Source of the DNA: Eonycteris spelaea
Lineage: Eukaryota > Chordata > Mammalia > Chiroptera > Pteropodidae
Assembly: GCA_003508835.1 (NCBI GenBank)
Contig: PUFA01000092.1
Location: 3,410,001-3,474,000, forward strand
Length of the DNA: 64,000 nucleotides
Direction of reading: 5' to 3'
The notes below the pieces were generated by a model. That model searched no databases, was not told the origin of the DNA, and saw only the letters and a list, made by a program, of their open reading frames with translations. Shown here one piece after another: positions 47,255-58,499 of this stretch. The translations under genes and the position numbers were made by a program. Within the stretch, counting starts at the first letter, position 1; the number at the start of each line of letters is the position of its first letter.

Positions 47255-47640
47255 CTCTGAGGAAGATCCTGAGACAAATATTTGAGTAAGTAGTTTATTT
47301 GCAAAGTGCAGAAAACACTGGGTAGGAAAGTGAGGAAAGATGACAGGAAAAAGAAGGCAGTCACCAAAGTATAAGCCAGCTACTATAACTCTGGGCAACC
47401 AACGCTTAGTGCTACGGGGTAATTCTGGAAACCAATGCAGAACATACACCTCAGGAAGCAGCCAAGTTTTGATCACCTACCAAGACAGAGTAGGTATGAC
47501 AGCCAGAGAGAATGACAAGGGTCCAGCTGCAGCTCTAACAGAGCCAAAGCAGTGTACTGAGAAGGAAAGGAAAGTAAAAGAGCAAAGTAAGGAGAGATGG
47601 CAAAAGAACAAAGCCTTCGTCTTAATCCTAACCCTTTAAA
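47255..47640. other. Possible unnamed interspersed repeat
   Basis: GTAGTTTATTTGCAAAGTGC, a GGAAAAAGAAGGCAGTCACC stretch and AATTCTGGAAACCAATGCAGAAC...TTTTGATCACCTACC have the feel of an old dispersed repeat, but I cannot assign it. The 99-codon plus-strand frame inside (47340-47639) has no recognisable family. Confidence 0.3.
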
Positions 47641-47644
47641 GTGC

Positions 47645-48015
47645 ACATTTCTGAGTAAATTTTAGGTCTGAACTGAGAAAATGGGGAGGATCTTTTAACT
47701 GAAATGAAGAAGCAGTTGAAATTTCACCAGACTTTTTGACAACTAAAATTGAGATTGTTCTAATGCATAAGCGAGATGGGAAAAGCTATGAGATTTGTCT
47801 AAGGAATGTCTCTGAGACAAAACAGGAAAAGCCTACAGTGCTTGACAATTTCAGAGGGAGAAAATGAATACTATTTCATAATTGCACTTCATCAAGTCCA
47901 GATAATTTAATTAAACATTAATAAAAGGTAGTTCTCAAATGCTATGATCTAGAAAGATCACAAAACAGCAATATGAGGAAGAGATTCAGGTAGCAAGCAA
48001 AATTTTTGAGTGGAG
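47645..48015. other. Unassigned sequence
   Basis: No gene or repeat recognised. Confidence 0.5.
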
Positions 48016-48019
48016 GGTG

Positions 48020-48325
48020 AAGGTTTCTTTAAGGACAAGGCCTGGTGTGCACCATGGACTGTGCCAGGTACTAAAAACACAGACACGAAAAACAAAGATT
48101 TCACAGGACGAGAGCAATGAGAAAGAGTATAAAAAAGATCTACAGTCACAGGAAGTAGTATCACAAGAATACAATACTGAAATCTAACAGGCACATACAC
48201 ACACAAACAAAAAGGCAATCGATGGTTGTTGAGAAATTTTAAGTAGTACAGTGACATAACTGGTCTCTGTTTTAGAAAATTTACTGTGACAGTAAAGTAG
48301 AAGGTGAACTGGATGACCAAGTGCC
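48020..48325 (-). mobile_element. L2 LINE fragment, antisense
   Basis: GCCAGGTACTAAAAACACAGAC is the worn antisense 3' part. TGTTGAGAAATTTTAAGTAGTACAGTGACATAACTGGTCTCTGTTTTAGAAAA, followed by GACAGTAAAGTAGAAGGTGAACTGGATG, matches the part that reads 'gagggttttaagcaggggagtgacatgatctgatttgcgttttagaaagatcactctggc' in L2-like antisense consensus. Confidence 0.65.
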
Positions 48326-48343
48326 AAAAAAAAAAAAAAAAAA
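48326..48343. repeat. A18 homopolymer
   Basis: Uninterrupted A run at the end of the antisense L2 fragment. No L1 or SINE body lies upstream to explain it as a tail. Confidence 0.95.
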
Positions 48344-48539
48344 GGGAAGTAACAACAGGAATACAAAGAAAGGGAATTACTGAACGGACAAAGAATCAAT
48401 CCAGTCTGGTCATTGTGTGGGAGTAGATATGTCATTTCTCTCTCGGTTGACTATCCCAGAAAGGAGAGTTTGAGGGGAGGGGGCACATTTGGGAGAAGTT
48501 CTCCATAAAAGACCCACCAGGGTATATGAAATGGCCATT

Positions 48540-48790
48540 ACAGGAACCTTCCTCCTTTACCTATTTTTCAAGACTCGTGCCAGATGCTATTCCTGGAAAA
48601 CAAACTTTCCCTCCCTGCACTCATTGTCTGTATTATTCATCTATTGTTGTTATGAAGTTCATGATTTATTTTTGTCACTTTAATATGACTTTGGAAGGAT
48701 GAGATGAATTATTTTTACTTTTCAATAACTTAAAGTAGGCATGAGACCATAATAGAGGCTCAACGAAAATTAAATAAATGATGAATTAAT
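48540..48790 (+). mobile_element. L2 LINE 3' end relic, sense
   Basis: CTATTTTTCAAGACTCGTGCCAGATGC, AACAAACTTTCCCTCCCTGCAC and, at the end, GGCTCAACGAAAATTAAATAAATGATGAATTAATGCATGA resemble the sense L2 3' region with heavy wear. Confidence 0.45.
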
Positions 48791-49032
48791 GCATGAATAT
48801 TTGTACCTCAACCCACATTTACCAGGACCGAAAACTACAGCATGGCCAAGTAGTCCCCCTGCCGAAGAAGCTGCAAAAAAAAAAAAAATAATATCTTTCT
48901 CCAAAGCTTATTTCAAAAGGAGATGGAAATCTAATTAACTGAGTTGGAGCAATCCCTCTCTCTCTCACCTCTTGCTCTTGCTCTTTTGCTCCCTTCACCA
49001 CCTATCAGAATTCAACATTGAATTCAGAAGGT

Positions 49033-49054
49033 AAAAAAAAAAAAAAAAAAAAAA
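49033..49054. repeat. A22 homopolymer
   Basis: Uninterrupted A run; a second, shorter A run lies at 48875-48887. Confidence 0.95.
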
Positions 49055-49074
49055 TCAGTACTTCTGATAATAAG

Positions 49075-49145
49075 GGTTAGCATTTATTGAGCATTTTCCA
49101 TTTGTCAACACAATTCTAAGTATATTATATGCATTATCTCATTTC
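49075..49145 (-). mobile_element. MIR SINE end, antisense
   Basis: GGTTAGCATTTATTGAGCATTTTCCATTTGTCAAC and TATATGCATTATCTCATTTCG are the antisense MIR 3' part. It is cut off by the start of the following antisense L2. Confidence 0.7.
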
Positions 49146-50490
49146 GTTCATTCATTTATTCCACAAACACTAGTTGAATGAATGGTTCAGGTAATGTTCT
49201 AAGCATCAGGGACACAACAGTGAACAAAACAGACATGTTCTCTCCTCATGGATGTGAGGGTTGTAAAAAATATGGGCAGTAAACAAAGTAACCAGTAATA
49301 AATAAGCAAAATTCAGATTGTGCAACTATAATAAAGGAAATAAGTTGGGAGATATAATAGAAGAATATGGAGGCAGGGTGCACAGGGTAGGTTGAAAGAC
49401 CTTTTTGAGAAAATGACATTTAGGCTAAAATCTGGATGAAAAGGAACCAACCATATAAAGTTCCAAAAAAATAACTGCCTCAGGCAAAGGGAAGAACAAG
49501 TGAAAATATCTTAAGGCAAGAAATAGTCTAGTTTGTCTGAGAAAAAAAAAGATGAAAAAGGCTGAAGCATCAGTAGCCAGGAGGAGATAGATAAAACACA
49601 AATTAGGAAAGGTAATAAAGGTCAGGCCATGGAGGGGTTAGTAAACCTGAGTAAGGAAGCTGGTATTGTTAAACTTGCAGGGGGATACCACTGAAATATT
49701 GTTAAGCAAGAGAGGAACATGATTGAAAGTACATGCTCTGGCTGCACGGTGGCAAGTAGATTTGGAGGGCGGTTCAAGAATAACATAGAGGGCTGGTTGA
49801 AGAATATTTCCCCAATGATGTGGTAAGAGATGAAGAAAAGTGGATGGATGACTGAAGATATAGTTCGGAGGTAGAACATGTAAATCTTGCTGGTCAATTG
49901 GGTGTGAATCATGAAAGCAAACAGTAGAAGTGAAACCTAGGTTTTTGATTTGAATAACTGAAAGCATGTTGGTGTCATTTACTAATAAAGAATAGAGAAA
50001 AATAATGGGGGTCGGGGAAAGGTGTGGAGGGGCAAAATCAAGATAATTGTTTTGAGCAAATAAAGAAAGATGTACATCTAATTATGAAGAAGGACAGTGA
50101 CTTATACATCTAAGTGTAAAAGTCTCATACATCAGATCAGCAGTTAGATTTATTAATCTGAAGTCAAAAAGGTGATAAGCATTTGGAGCATATTGGGAAA
50201 TAGAAGTTATTTAAAGAATGAAAAACGGTTTAGATTACCAAAGGATGACATATTGGAGAGAAGAAGAGAAAGAGTAGTGGAGAGAAAGGAAGGGAGAGAT
50301 GAGGAGGGAGAGAGAGATGGAGAAGAAAATGGAAGAGGGCTCAGTTTAACTTCAGGACACACTAATGGATTTGAACAGAAATAGAGATGCAGGGGCCGAA
50401 TAAAATGAATGAAGACCAGAAGAGTAGGTTATAGTTAAAATTAAGGGAAGAACGTATTTCAAGAAAAATGTAGTATACCAAATGCTGTTG
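49146..50490 (-). mobile_element. Long L2 LINE relic, antisense
   Basis: Starts with the antisense L2 terminus (TTCATTCATTTATTCCACAAAC, GTTCTAAGCATCAGGGACACAACAGTGAACAAAACAGAC) and can be followed upstream through GCCTCAGGCAAAGGGAAGAACAAG, CAGGCCATGGAGG, AGCAAGAGAGGAACATGATTG, TCTGGCTGCACGGTGGC, CCTAGGTTTTTGATTTG, TTGGTGTCATTTACT and GACATATTGGAGAGAAGAAG to CAAATGCTGTTGATTGATTGAGTAA near 50490. The 5' portion corresponds to the end of the L2 reverse-transcriptase ORF. At ~1.3 kb it is the longest L2 here. No open frame survives; antisense-strand frames of 96 and 109 codons at 49622-49967 are its by-products. Confidence 0.8.
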
Positions 50491-50499
50491 ATTGATTGA

Positions 50500-50640
50500 G
50501 TAATATAATAAATACCCACAATAAATTTTCAGAATAACCATGAGGTTATTATTATTACACTTTAAAGTTGAGAAAACAAGAGTTTTAGAAAGATACGACT
50601 TAGAAGCAAGCTCTGAAAATAGGATTCTAATTACGGCTAT
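50500..50640 (-). mobile_element. MIR SINE, antisense
   Basis: CACAATAAATTTTCAGAATAACCATGAGGTTATTATTATTACACTTTAAAGTTGAGAAAACAAGAG and GACTTAGAAGCAAGCTCTGAAAATAGGATTC, in antisense MIR order. Confidence 0.7.
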
Positions 50641-50799
50641 CTGACAACAGAAAAAAAAAGTTTCTCATAAGGAGTCAGAGATGGAAAAAGAGAACATAGA
50701 AGGTATAATTTGGGAGAGAGAGCATTCTAAAAAAGTGAAAAGAAATAAGGTTCAGAATACCAACTAGTGATTCAGTAAAACATTGCTCATTTTATTTCA

Positions 50800-51470
50800 A
50801 ATTGAATGATTCATTCATTCACCAGATACTTTCTGAGAGTCCACTCTGCCATACACTGGTCTAGGCTCTGGACATACAGTGGATACCAAGACCCTGCCCT
50901 CAAAGTTCTTACATTCTAGTGAAGGCAGTTAACTAAACAAGCAAATACGTAATATTATAGTTTTAAGCAGTGACCAATATTAGGAAGAAAAATAAATCAG
51001 GGAAAGGGGAAAGGTATGATAGAGAAGAAAGGGTTGTTTTCAATGGGGTGGTCAAGTATGGTCCCACAAAGGGGGTAATACTAGAGCAGAGACTTAAATG
51101 AAGAGGAGTGAGCTATCAGCAGATCTGAAAGCAGGCCCACCAGCAAGTGTAAAAGGCCAGGAAGTGATTGAAGTTTGGTCTGTTTGGCAGAAGAGCCAGA
51201 AGGTCGGGGTGGCTGGAGAAGAGTGAATCAAACTAGTCTGGGCTATGGGAAGGAACTGAACTGTATGTGACCCAATAGGCCACAGTAAGGATTTTTCATT
51301 ATATTCTAATCACAATCTCTTGGAGGGATTTTGAGCAGGGAGGGCATTTAGTCTGATTTATATTTTCAAAGTTCATTCTATCTGCTGTGTGGGAAATAGA
51401 CTCTGGGAACAAAACTGGATGCAGGAAGTTACCCAGGTAAGTGATTTGATATAGCTTTTCAGATATAACT
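50800..51470 (-). mobile_element. L2 LINE, antisense
   Basis: ATTGAATGATTCATTCATTCACCAG, ATACACTGGTCTAGGCTCTGGACATACAGTGG, TTCTTACATTCTAGTG and, further on, GGAGGGATTTTGAGCAGGGAGGGC and TCTATCTGCTGTGTGGGAAATAGACTCTGG. This is the same antisense order as the preceding L2 but an independent insertion, since the terminus is repeated. Confidence 0.8.
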
Positions 51471-51474
51471 CAAA

Positions 51475-52945
51475 GTTTACATTATCATAGGTCTTAATTA
51501 TGCTGAGGATCAAAATTTTTCTGTCACATGGTAGGCATGTGTTGATTAAGAAGTTAAGATCTGAATGACGTAAGCTTTCCACCAGTAACACAAGCATTTG
51601 AACCATAATTAACTGGCATGGGTTTCTGGACATTTATCCAGACCTTATCCATGAGCTTTATTGCTCCACTTTATGTTCTTATAAAATCTAATATTTTGTT
51701 CTTTTAGAGACTTTAATTGTAAAATTTTTGTAAGTTATTACATGAATGCTAAGATATAGAATCATCTGCATGTATTAAGAAAAGAGAAAAACTGTGAACC
51801 ATTTAAATATTTTTATATAACAACTGCATTTCAGAATTAAAGGAGAAAAACACATGGAATAAGCAAACATATTACAGAATAGCTCAATAAAAATCAAATG
51901 TATTTTTGAACCTACAATCTCATTAGTTTCATTTTATTAGTTTTCTAAGGAAGTATATCAGCCTTCAAGAAGAGTAGAAAAAAATGAGATATAAACATGC
52001 TTTCATACAGAAAATTAGAAAATACTTGTGCATTTATGTGGCTGAGACTGAGTTAGTAAAACTCCAATGAAATTAACTAAAACTAATCTATCTTACCCAA
52101 AATTCTATTTTATTCTTAGAGATTTCGAATTGATTTTAGTAAAGAGGATTATTTATAATCAGAACTATAATGATATATTTTTATTGATACAGCAATATTC
52201 ATCATATTTGTACTATTGTTCTCTGCCTTCGGCTGGTCAAAATAGTTTCTAAAGACTCAAATGGGTTTGAGGGACAACAGAGATTATTTTCAATATCCTT
52301 TCCATGGAGTATGGGTTCAAAAATGAAGAGAAATTAAGTCTTTGTAGGCTTCACTCACAGTGAATCCACAGAATAAAATTCATTGAAAAAAATCTGAGGA
52401 AACACCTCCCTGTCAACTGGCAGTGTAGACTCTAGCTAAGTAAAAACTGAATATATCTCAAGGGGCATGAGATATATTACATTAAGTTCTTTCTCAGACT
52501 TTATGATTATTTTGTATTCACTTGGGAGATGGAACTTGCACGCAATTCTCTCCCAAAATTTACTTGGCTTCCTTACACTCCAACCACTGTTTTGACAGAG
52601 CTTCCTACTCAATTATAAGGCAGAGGAGAGCTCACTAAATTAAACAAGGGAGTACAGCCACTCTCGGGTGGGGTAAGTAAAATTAAAAGTATTTTCAAGC
52701 AAACTAATCTTAATATTTCTGAATATAGCACAAGTTTGAAACTAAACCATTTTAATATATCTTGGAAAACTTGGTTTAATTAATAAAATATTTGTATTGA
52801 TATTATTCTATGAAAAATGTATCTTAAAATGCTTAGAAATTAAAGAAAATATTTGAATATCTAAAGCAATTTAAATGTACCTTGAACAATTTTCTTCTAC
52901 ATTATTAATTTATAAAACTGGCATTTTCTTCATTTATAGTACATA
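51475..52945. other. Unassigned AT-rich sequence
   Basis: No gene or repeat recognised. 52720-52920 is particularly A/T-rich. Confidence 0.5.
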
Positions 52946-52949
52946 GAGG

Positions 52950-53115
52950 CAATATGATAAAGATAATAGATACCTGCCTTTACTGTCTGTAAAGTGTATG
53001 ACACTCAGGAAGGTATTTAACATCCTGAGCCTTATTGCTTACAACTGGAAAATAAAAGAGAAGAGTAATTCCTAATTCATTTCATTCTTTGTGAAATATA
53101 AATTAAATAAGGTAA
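52950..53115 (+). mobile_element. MIR SINE relic, sense
   Basis: GACACTCAGGAAGGTATTTAACATCCTGAGCCTTATTGCTTACAACTGGAAAATAAAAG and GTGAAATATAAATTAAATAAGG suggest a worn MIR. Confidence 0.45.
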
Positions 53116-53394
53116 ACAGAGCATATCTTTGGTTGTTATAGCAGAAAGTAAATGTGAGTTCCTCCCCTATCCTGTCCAATCATTGAAATAAAATAAAACC
53201 CACATGAAATACGTGAATTAATGAAGCATTGTTTTGTGTGAAATGTTTTTTTTTTAGTTTATTTAATGTATGAATTCTTCAACTATCGAAATAATTTGTC
53301 ATGTAGAAACTCAAAACAAGAAAATGTTAATGCTCATTGTCAGAGTCTCTTTTTTTATTTGTCATTATTTGTTTTTTGAGGATTAAGGTTTTAT
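53116..53394. other. Flank of the minus-strand L1; T-rich end
   Basis: Holds T8 and T7 runs and the T-rich boundary of the L1 (its A-rich tail read on the opposite strand). I found no target-site duplication by eye. Confidence 0.5.
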
Positions 53395-53449
53395 TTTATT
53401 TTTAAAATTTACCCCCATCCCGCCTTTGAGGTCAAATTCTTAAAATCCT

Positions 53450-56332
53450 CTTTAAGTCCAAAGTCCTTGAGTTTCGTTCCTGTTTTCGTCTATGCGTTTA
53501 ATTGTTTCAGGTCTAATATTCAGGCCCTTAATCCATTTTGAGTTAACTTTGGTGTGTGGTGATAGACAACAGTCTAGTTTCATTCTTTTGCAGGTAGTTT
53601 TCCAATTTTCCCAGGACCATTTATTGAAGAGGCTTTCTCCACTGCACGTTTTTGGCATTTTTGTCGAAAATTATTTGCCCATATAAATATAGATTTACTC
53701 TCGATTCTGTTCCATTGGTCCGTGTGTCTGTTTTGCTGTCAATACCATGTCATTTTGATTACTGTCAATTTGTAGTATACTTTAAAGTTGGGCAGAGTGA
53801 TGCTTCCAGCCACGTCCTTTTCTCCTCAGGATGGCTTTGGCAATTTGGGGTCTTTTGTGCTTCCATACAAATCTGAAGATTTTTTGTTCTATTTCTTTAA
53901 AAAATGCCGATGGATTTTGATGGATTGCATTAAATCTGTATAATGCTTTAGGTAATAAGGTCATTTTAACTATGTTGATTCTTCCAATCCAAGAACATGG
54001 AATATCTTTCCATTTCTTTGTATCTTCTTCATTTCTTTAATAGGGTCTTTAGTTTTCATTATATAGGTCCTTCACATGTTTCGTTAGATTTATTCCTAGG
54101 ATTTTATTCTTTTTGTTGCAATTGCAAAAGGAATTATTTTTTCCACTTCTTTTTCTGACACTTCATTATTAGAGTATAGGAATGCTATGGATTTTTGAAC
54201 ATTGATTTTGTATCCAGAAACTTTACTGTATTTGCTTATTGTTTCTAGTAGTGTTCTTGTGAGTCTTTAGGTTTTCTATATAGAGAATCATTCATCCACA
54301 AATAGTGACAGTTTGACTTCTTTGTTTTCTATTTGGATGTCTTTGATATCTTTCTTGCCTGATTACACTCGCTAGAACCTCCAAAGTTATAATGAATAAC
54401 ATGCAATAGTGGACAGCCTTGCCTTGTTCCTGATCTTAGTTTTTCATCACTAAGTGTAATGTTGGCTGAGGGTTTGTCATACATGGCTTCTACATATTGA
54501 GATATTTTCCTTCTCTACTGATTTTGTTAAGTGTTTTGACCATAAATGTGTGCTGTATCTTGTCAAAGGCTTTTTCTGCATCTATTGATATGATTATATA
54601 AGTCTTACTTTTTAATTTGTTTATGTGGTATATCACATTAATCTATTTGCATATGTTGAACCATCCTCATGCCTCTGGGATGAGGCCCACTTATCATGGT
54701 GTATCATCTTTTTAATATGTTGCTGTATTCAATTCATTAATATCTTTTTTAGGATTTTTGCATCTGTGTTCATAAAAAATTTCTGTAGTTTTCTTTTTGT
54801 GCGTCATCCTTACCAGGTTTTTGAATCACAGTAATATTGGTCTCATAAAATGAGTTGGGAAGTATTGCCTCCTCTTCGATTATTTGGAAGAGTTTGAAGA
54901 GAATAGGCATTAAATCTTCAAATGTTTGGTAGAATTCACTGGTGAAGTCATTTGGTCCTGGACTATTACTTTCTGGTAGGTTTTTTTATTATTCTTTCAA
55001 TTTATACTGCTGATTAATCTATTTAGATTTTCCAGTTCTTCTTGATTCAGTCTAGCAAGGTTGTTTTTGTAAGTACTGGTCTATTTCTTGTATGGTATTA
55101 AATTTGGTATTATATACTTTTTCATAGTATTCTTTATGATTCTTTGTATTTCTGCAATGTTAGCTGTAATTTCCACTCTTTCATCCCTGATTTTGTTTAT
55201 TTGTGTCCTTTCTCTTTTTTCTTTAGTGAGTCTAGCCAGGGGTTTGTCAATTTTATTAACATTCTCAAAGAACCAGCTCTTTGTTGCATTTATTTTTCTT
55301 TTTTTTTTTTTTGTTTTCAATTTCATTTATTTTGCTCTAATTTTGATTTCTTTCTTTCTGCTGACTTTAGGCTTCATTTGTTCTTCTTTTCTAGTTTTTT
55401 AAGATGAAGCTTAGGTTGTTTATTTGGGCTCGTTCTTTTTTGGAGTAGGCCTGTAATGATATAACTTTCCTCTTATGACCACTTTTGCCATGTCCCAAAA
55501 GTTTTGATATGTTGTACTATCATTATCATTTGTTTCTATGTATCTCTTGATCTCTCTTTTTATTTCTTCTCTGACCCATTATTTTCAGTAGTATGTTGTT
55601 TAATCTCCATGTATTAATGGTTCTTTCCTCTTTCTTTTTTTACAGTTGATCTCTAGTTTCAAAGCATGATGATCAAAGAATATGGTTGTATGATTTTAAC
55701 CATTGTATTATTGTTGAGGCTATCTTATGTCCTAGTATGTGGTCAATCCTTGAGAATGTTCCATGTGCACCAGAGGAGCTATTTGGGATGGAAGGCTCTA
55801 TAAATGCCAATTACGTCCAGTTGGTCTGTGTCTTTTAAGGATGGTATTTCTTTATTGATTTTCTGTTTGGATGATCTGTTCATATCCGACAGTGGAATAT
55901 TTAGGTCTCCTACTACTATAGTGTTCTGGTCTGTTTCTCCCTTTAGTTCTCTTAGTAATTGCTTTACATATTTCAGGGCTCCCTGTTTGGGAACATAGAT
56001 ATTAATAAGTGTTAGGTCTTCTTGGTGGATGATTCTCTTTATCATTATGAAGTATCCCTCAGTATCTTTCTTTACGTTTTTTTTTAAATTTTGAAGTCTA
56101 TTTCGTCCAATATTAGTGCTGCTCTTCCCACTTCTCTCCGAATGCCATTTGCTTGAAATATCATTTTCCACCCTTTCACTTTGTCTTTGGAGCTGAGTTG
56201 TGTCTCCTGGAGGCAGCATATGGTTAGGTTTTGTTTTCTGATCCATTCTGCAACTGTGTGCCTTCTAATTAATGAGTTTGGTCCACTTACATTTAGGGTG
56301 ATTATTGATATATGAGGTCTTCTTTTAGCCAT
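53450..56332 (-). pseudogene. L1 ORF2 (endonuclease and reverse transcriptase), broken and 3'-truncated
   Basis: Starts near 56332 with PHISIITLNVSGPNSLIRR. The glutamate motif CCLQETQLSS is in the same frame here, followed by KVKGWKMIFQANGIRR. After a frameshift, GDLNIPLSDMNRSSKQ (GDxN intact) and YRAFHPK follow in 56246-55779. Further pieces: [18 protein letters not shown] at 55326-55081 and [20 protein letters not shown] at 53964-53782. The last, 53658-53452, has [20 protein letters not shown]. The catalytic motif, near 54290-54311, reads FVDE and is followed by a stop where the sister copy has FADD. The cysteine-rich C-terminus is absent. Confidence 0.88.
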
Positions 56333-56794
56333 TTTATCTTTTGCTTTCTGGTAGCTCAGTGTTTCCATTGCTATCTGTCCCTGAGTTTCTGTTTTCTTTA
56401 TTTTGGATGGCTTTGTGGGTTTTCCCTCTGGTTCTTCTTGTTTTATGTTATATACTTCAGTTCTGAGTCTTTGGTGTTTATCATTACAAATATGTAAAGT
56501 ATAGTGTATTATATATATACAGTTTCCCCTTTTCTTTTGCATGTGCCTTATCTCCATTCCCCTTTGTTAATTTGGATCTTTGAGCCCTCCCCTTTTCAGT
56601 CATTGATATTTCAATTTGTCTCTATGTATGCTGAGTTCATTACTATCTTGCTATAGTAAATCTTTTCGTATTTGACACTTATAATGCCCTGTTCCTAGTA
56701 AGGGTTGCACTCCTCTGCTTTTATCAGCCTGCTAGTCAACTTACTTTGAATTATATATTTTTTGGTGTCATTTTGTTTAGGTGAGATGACCCCT

Positions 56795-57559
56795 TTCAGT
56801 ATTTCCTGTAGTGCAGGTCTTGTAGTACAGTATTCCCTCAATTTTTGTATATCTGGAAAGGTCTTAATTTTTCCTTCATATCTAAAGGATAGCTAGCTGG
56901 ATACATTATTCTTGGCTGGTAGTTTCCTGTCATTTAATAGTGTGAATATTTGATTCCCATTCCTTTCTTGGTCTAAGGTCTGTGCTGAGAAGTCCGACCA
57001 TAATCTAACAGGTTTTTCCGTGGTAGGTTACCATCCTTTTCCTGGCTGCCCTGAGAATACTGTCCTTGTAGTTTGATTTTGGATAGATTTAATACACTAT
57101 GTCTTGGTGAAGGCCTTTTTGGGTTGAGATAATTGGTGTTCCACTGACATTTTGAATTCCAAGCTCCAGCTCATTCCTTATATTTTGAGCAATTCTCATC
57201 CACTATTTGTCTGAAAATGCCTTCTAATCCCTGCTCCTTTATCCCTTTCGAGAATATGCATTACTCTTATGCTCTTATGTTTCCTTTCCTGATTATCAAC
57301 TAAGTTCTATATTTCTCTTTCTATTATTTTTCATTCTCAGTCTTCTCTCTTCTTCCTTCTGATTTATTTCTAAATTTCTGTCTTTGACATCACTGATCCT
57401 TTCCTCCATTTGGTCAACTTTATTTCTGAAGCTTGTCATTTCATTTTTCAACTCTTGCACTGTGTTCTTTATCTCCAGGAGATCCATTATTTTTGTTGTT
57501 GTTTTTTTATTTGTTTGTTTTGTTTTTGAGGGTTTCAATCTCCTTGATAAAGAACTCAT
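56795..57559 (-). pseudogene. L1 ORF1 (RNA-binding protein), degenerate
   Basis: From the ATG at 57559 an 87-codon frame carries the coiled coil (VQELKNEMTSFRNKVDQMEE, then RISDVKDRNLEINQKEEERR) and ends in a stop at 57296. Beyond it the RRM/CTD part is legible in shifted frames: QGLEGIFRQIVDEN, NPKRPSPRHSVL and YQPRIMYPA. A stretch of T/K-rich residues near the N-terminus comes from an A-rich tract. Confidence 0.88.
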
Positions 57560-58497
57560 TGTGCTCTTCTAGTTGTTTTTTCAATTTCTGAAATCATTGA
57601 TATGATTTGTTTCAGATCTCACTGAGTTTTTTCAGAAGTGCCAGTCTGAATTCTCTGTCATTTAAGTTGCATATTTCTATGTCTGTAAGCTTCTTTTCTG
57701 AATATTTCTCTTTCTTTCTGAGATGTCTTGTCACCTTGTTTATGGTGTTTAATGGATGATTTCTCCATCTGGGCATTAATAGAAGTGTGTTCTGCTCCCC
57801 CCCCCCAAGAAAGAAGATTTATTATATAATGGTCACTAGCCCACTGCAAAGAAGGTGTTTTTCCTTTGGTTTCCAGTAGGTGGCATCTAAGCTTCTTGGA
57901 TCTCTGCTTTATAGAAAGTCTTAATAATGTCTCTTTTTTTTATAGATATTTAATCACCCTCGCTACCTTCAATCTCAGTACCTGTCAGTGTTAACAACAG
58001 TTTTCAGTAGCATTTGCTCAGTTTCTCTGGGGCTCCACAGTGATTGGTATCAGAGCATATGGGAGGAAGGGTCCTATGGGTCGTAGGATGGGGGCTGCAG
58101 CTCCACCTTGGTTGTACGACCATGGCTTGTCAAAATCAACTTGTTTCTCTGCTGTCCCCATTTCTCTGGCTTTTCCCCTGATGACTGGGAACTGCTGCCA
58201 GCCATGGGGAGTTCACAGCTTTCCCAGGCTGGGCTGTTCGGGAACTCACTGCTCCTTCTCCCCTCCCCCTCCTCTTCTGAGGAGCTCTGGTGTCTGCAAG
58301 AGGTAGCTTCTTTATTTCTCCCATTCTACCACCCATTGCCCGGCGTTCTGCCCTGTGGTAGCTCTTGTGCACATATCCCATGCTCAGACATGCTGGGGTG
58401 CAGTTTGGGTGTTTTTGTTGAGTTTTATATGTTCAGCTTATTGTAGTTTCAAGGGAAAAGATTTTGGGACATCTCTCACTCCTCCATGTTTAATCTA
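57560..58497 (-). promoter_or_regulatory. L1 5' UTR (promoter region of the minus-strand copy)
   Basis: About 0.94 kb between the outer end of the element and the ORF1 ATG. It is the most GC-rich part of the window at 58020-58400 and contains a C11 run at 57797-57808. In active L1s this region holds the internal RNA polymerase II promoter, usually with an antisense activity too. Whether this aged copy still drives transcription cannot be judged from sequence. Small frames on both strands (58040-58446) lie within it and have no recognisable product. Confidence 0.7.
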
Positions 58498-58499
58498 AT

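Larger units (their letters stand above)
53395..58497 (-). mobile_element. Second large LINE-1, inactivated, lacking its 3' end
   Basis: A 5.1-kb minus-strand L1 of the same family as the copy at 12.05-17.60 kb. Reading on the minus strand it has a full-looking 5' UTR of ~0.94 kb, ORF1, a ~0.45-kb spacer and ORF2 through the conserved block ending GLWT. Then, where the plus-strand copy continues for another 1.15 kb, homology stops shortly after an AATAAA and gives way to A-rich unrelated sequence. So the ORF2 C-terminus and the 3' UTR are missing. L1 copies are usually truncated at 5', not 3', so this is the opposite of the common pattern. Confidence 0.92.

Noticed and set aside
47958..48320. 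120-codon minus-strand frame
   Set aside because: Located in an L2 fragment and A-rich flank; no conserved motif.
49622..49967. 96- and 109-codon minus-strand frames
   Set aside because: They run on the sense strand of the decayed L2 but in overlapping, inconsistent frames with no reverse-transcriptase motif.
58040..58446. Overlapping plus- and minus-strand frames of 81-112 codons
   Set aside because: They fall in the GC-rich 5' UTR of the minus-strand L1, where stops are rarer. No sign of a host gene or CpG island.
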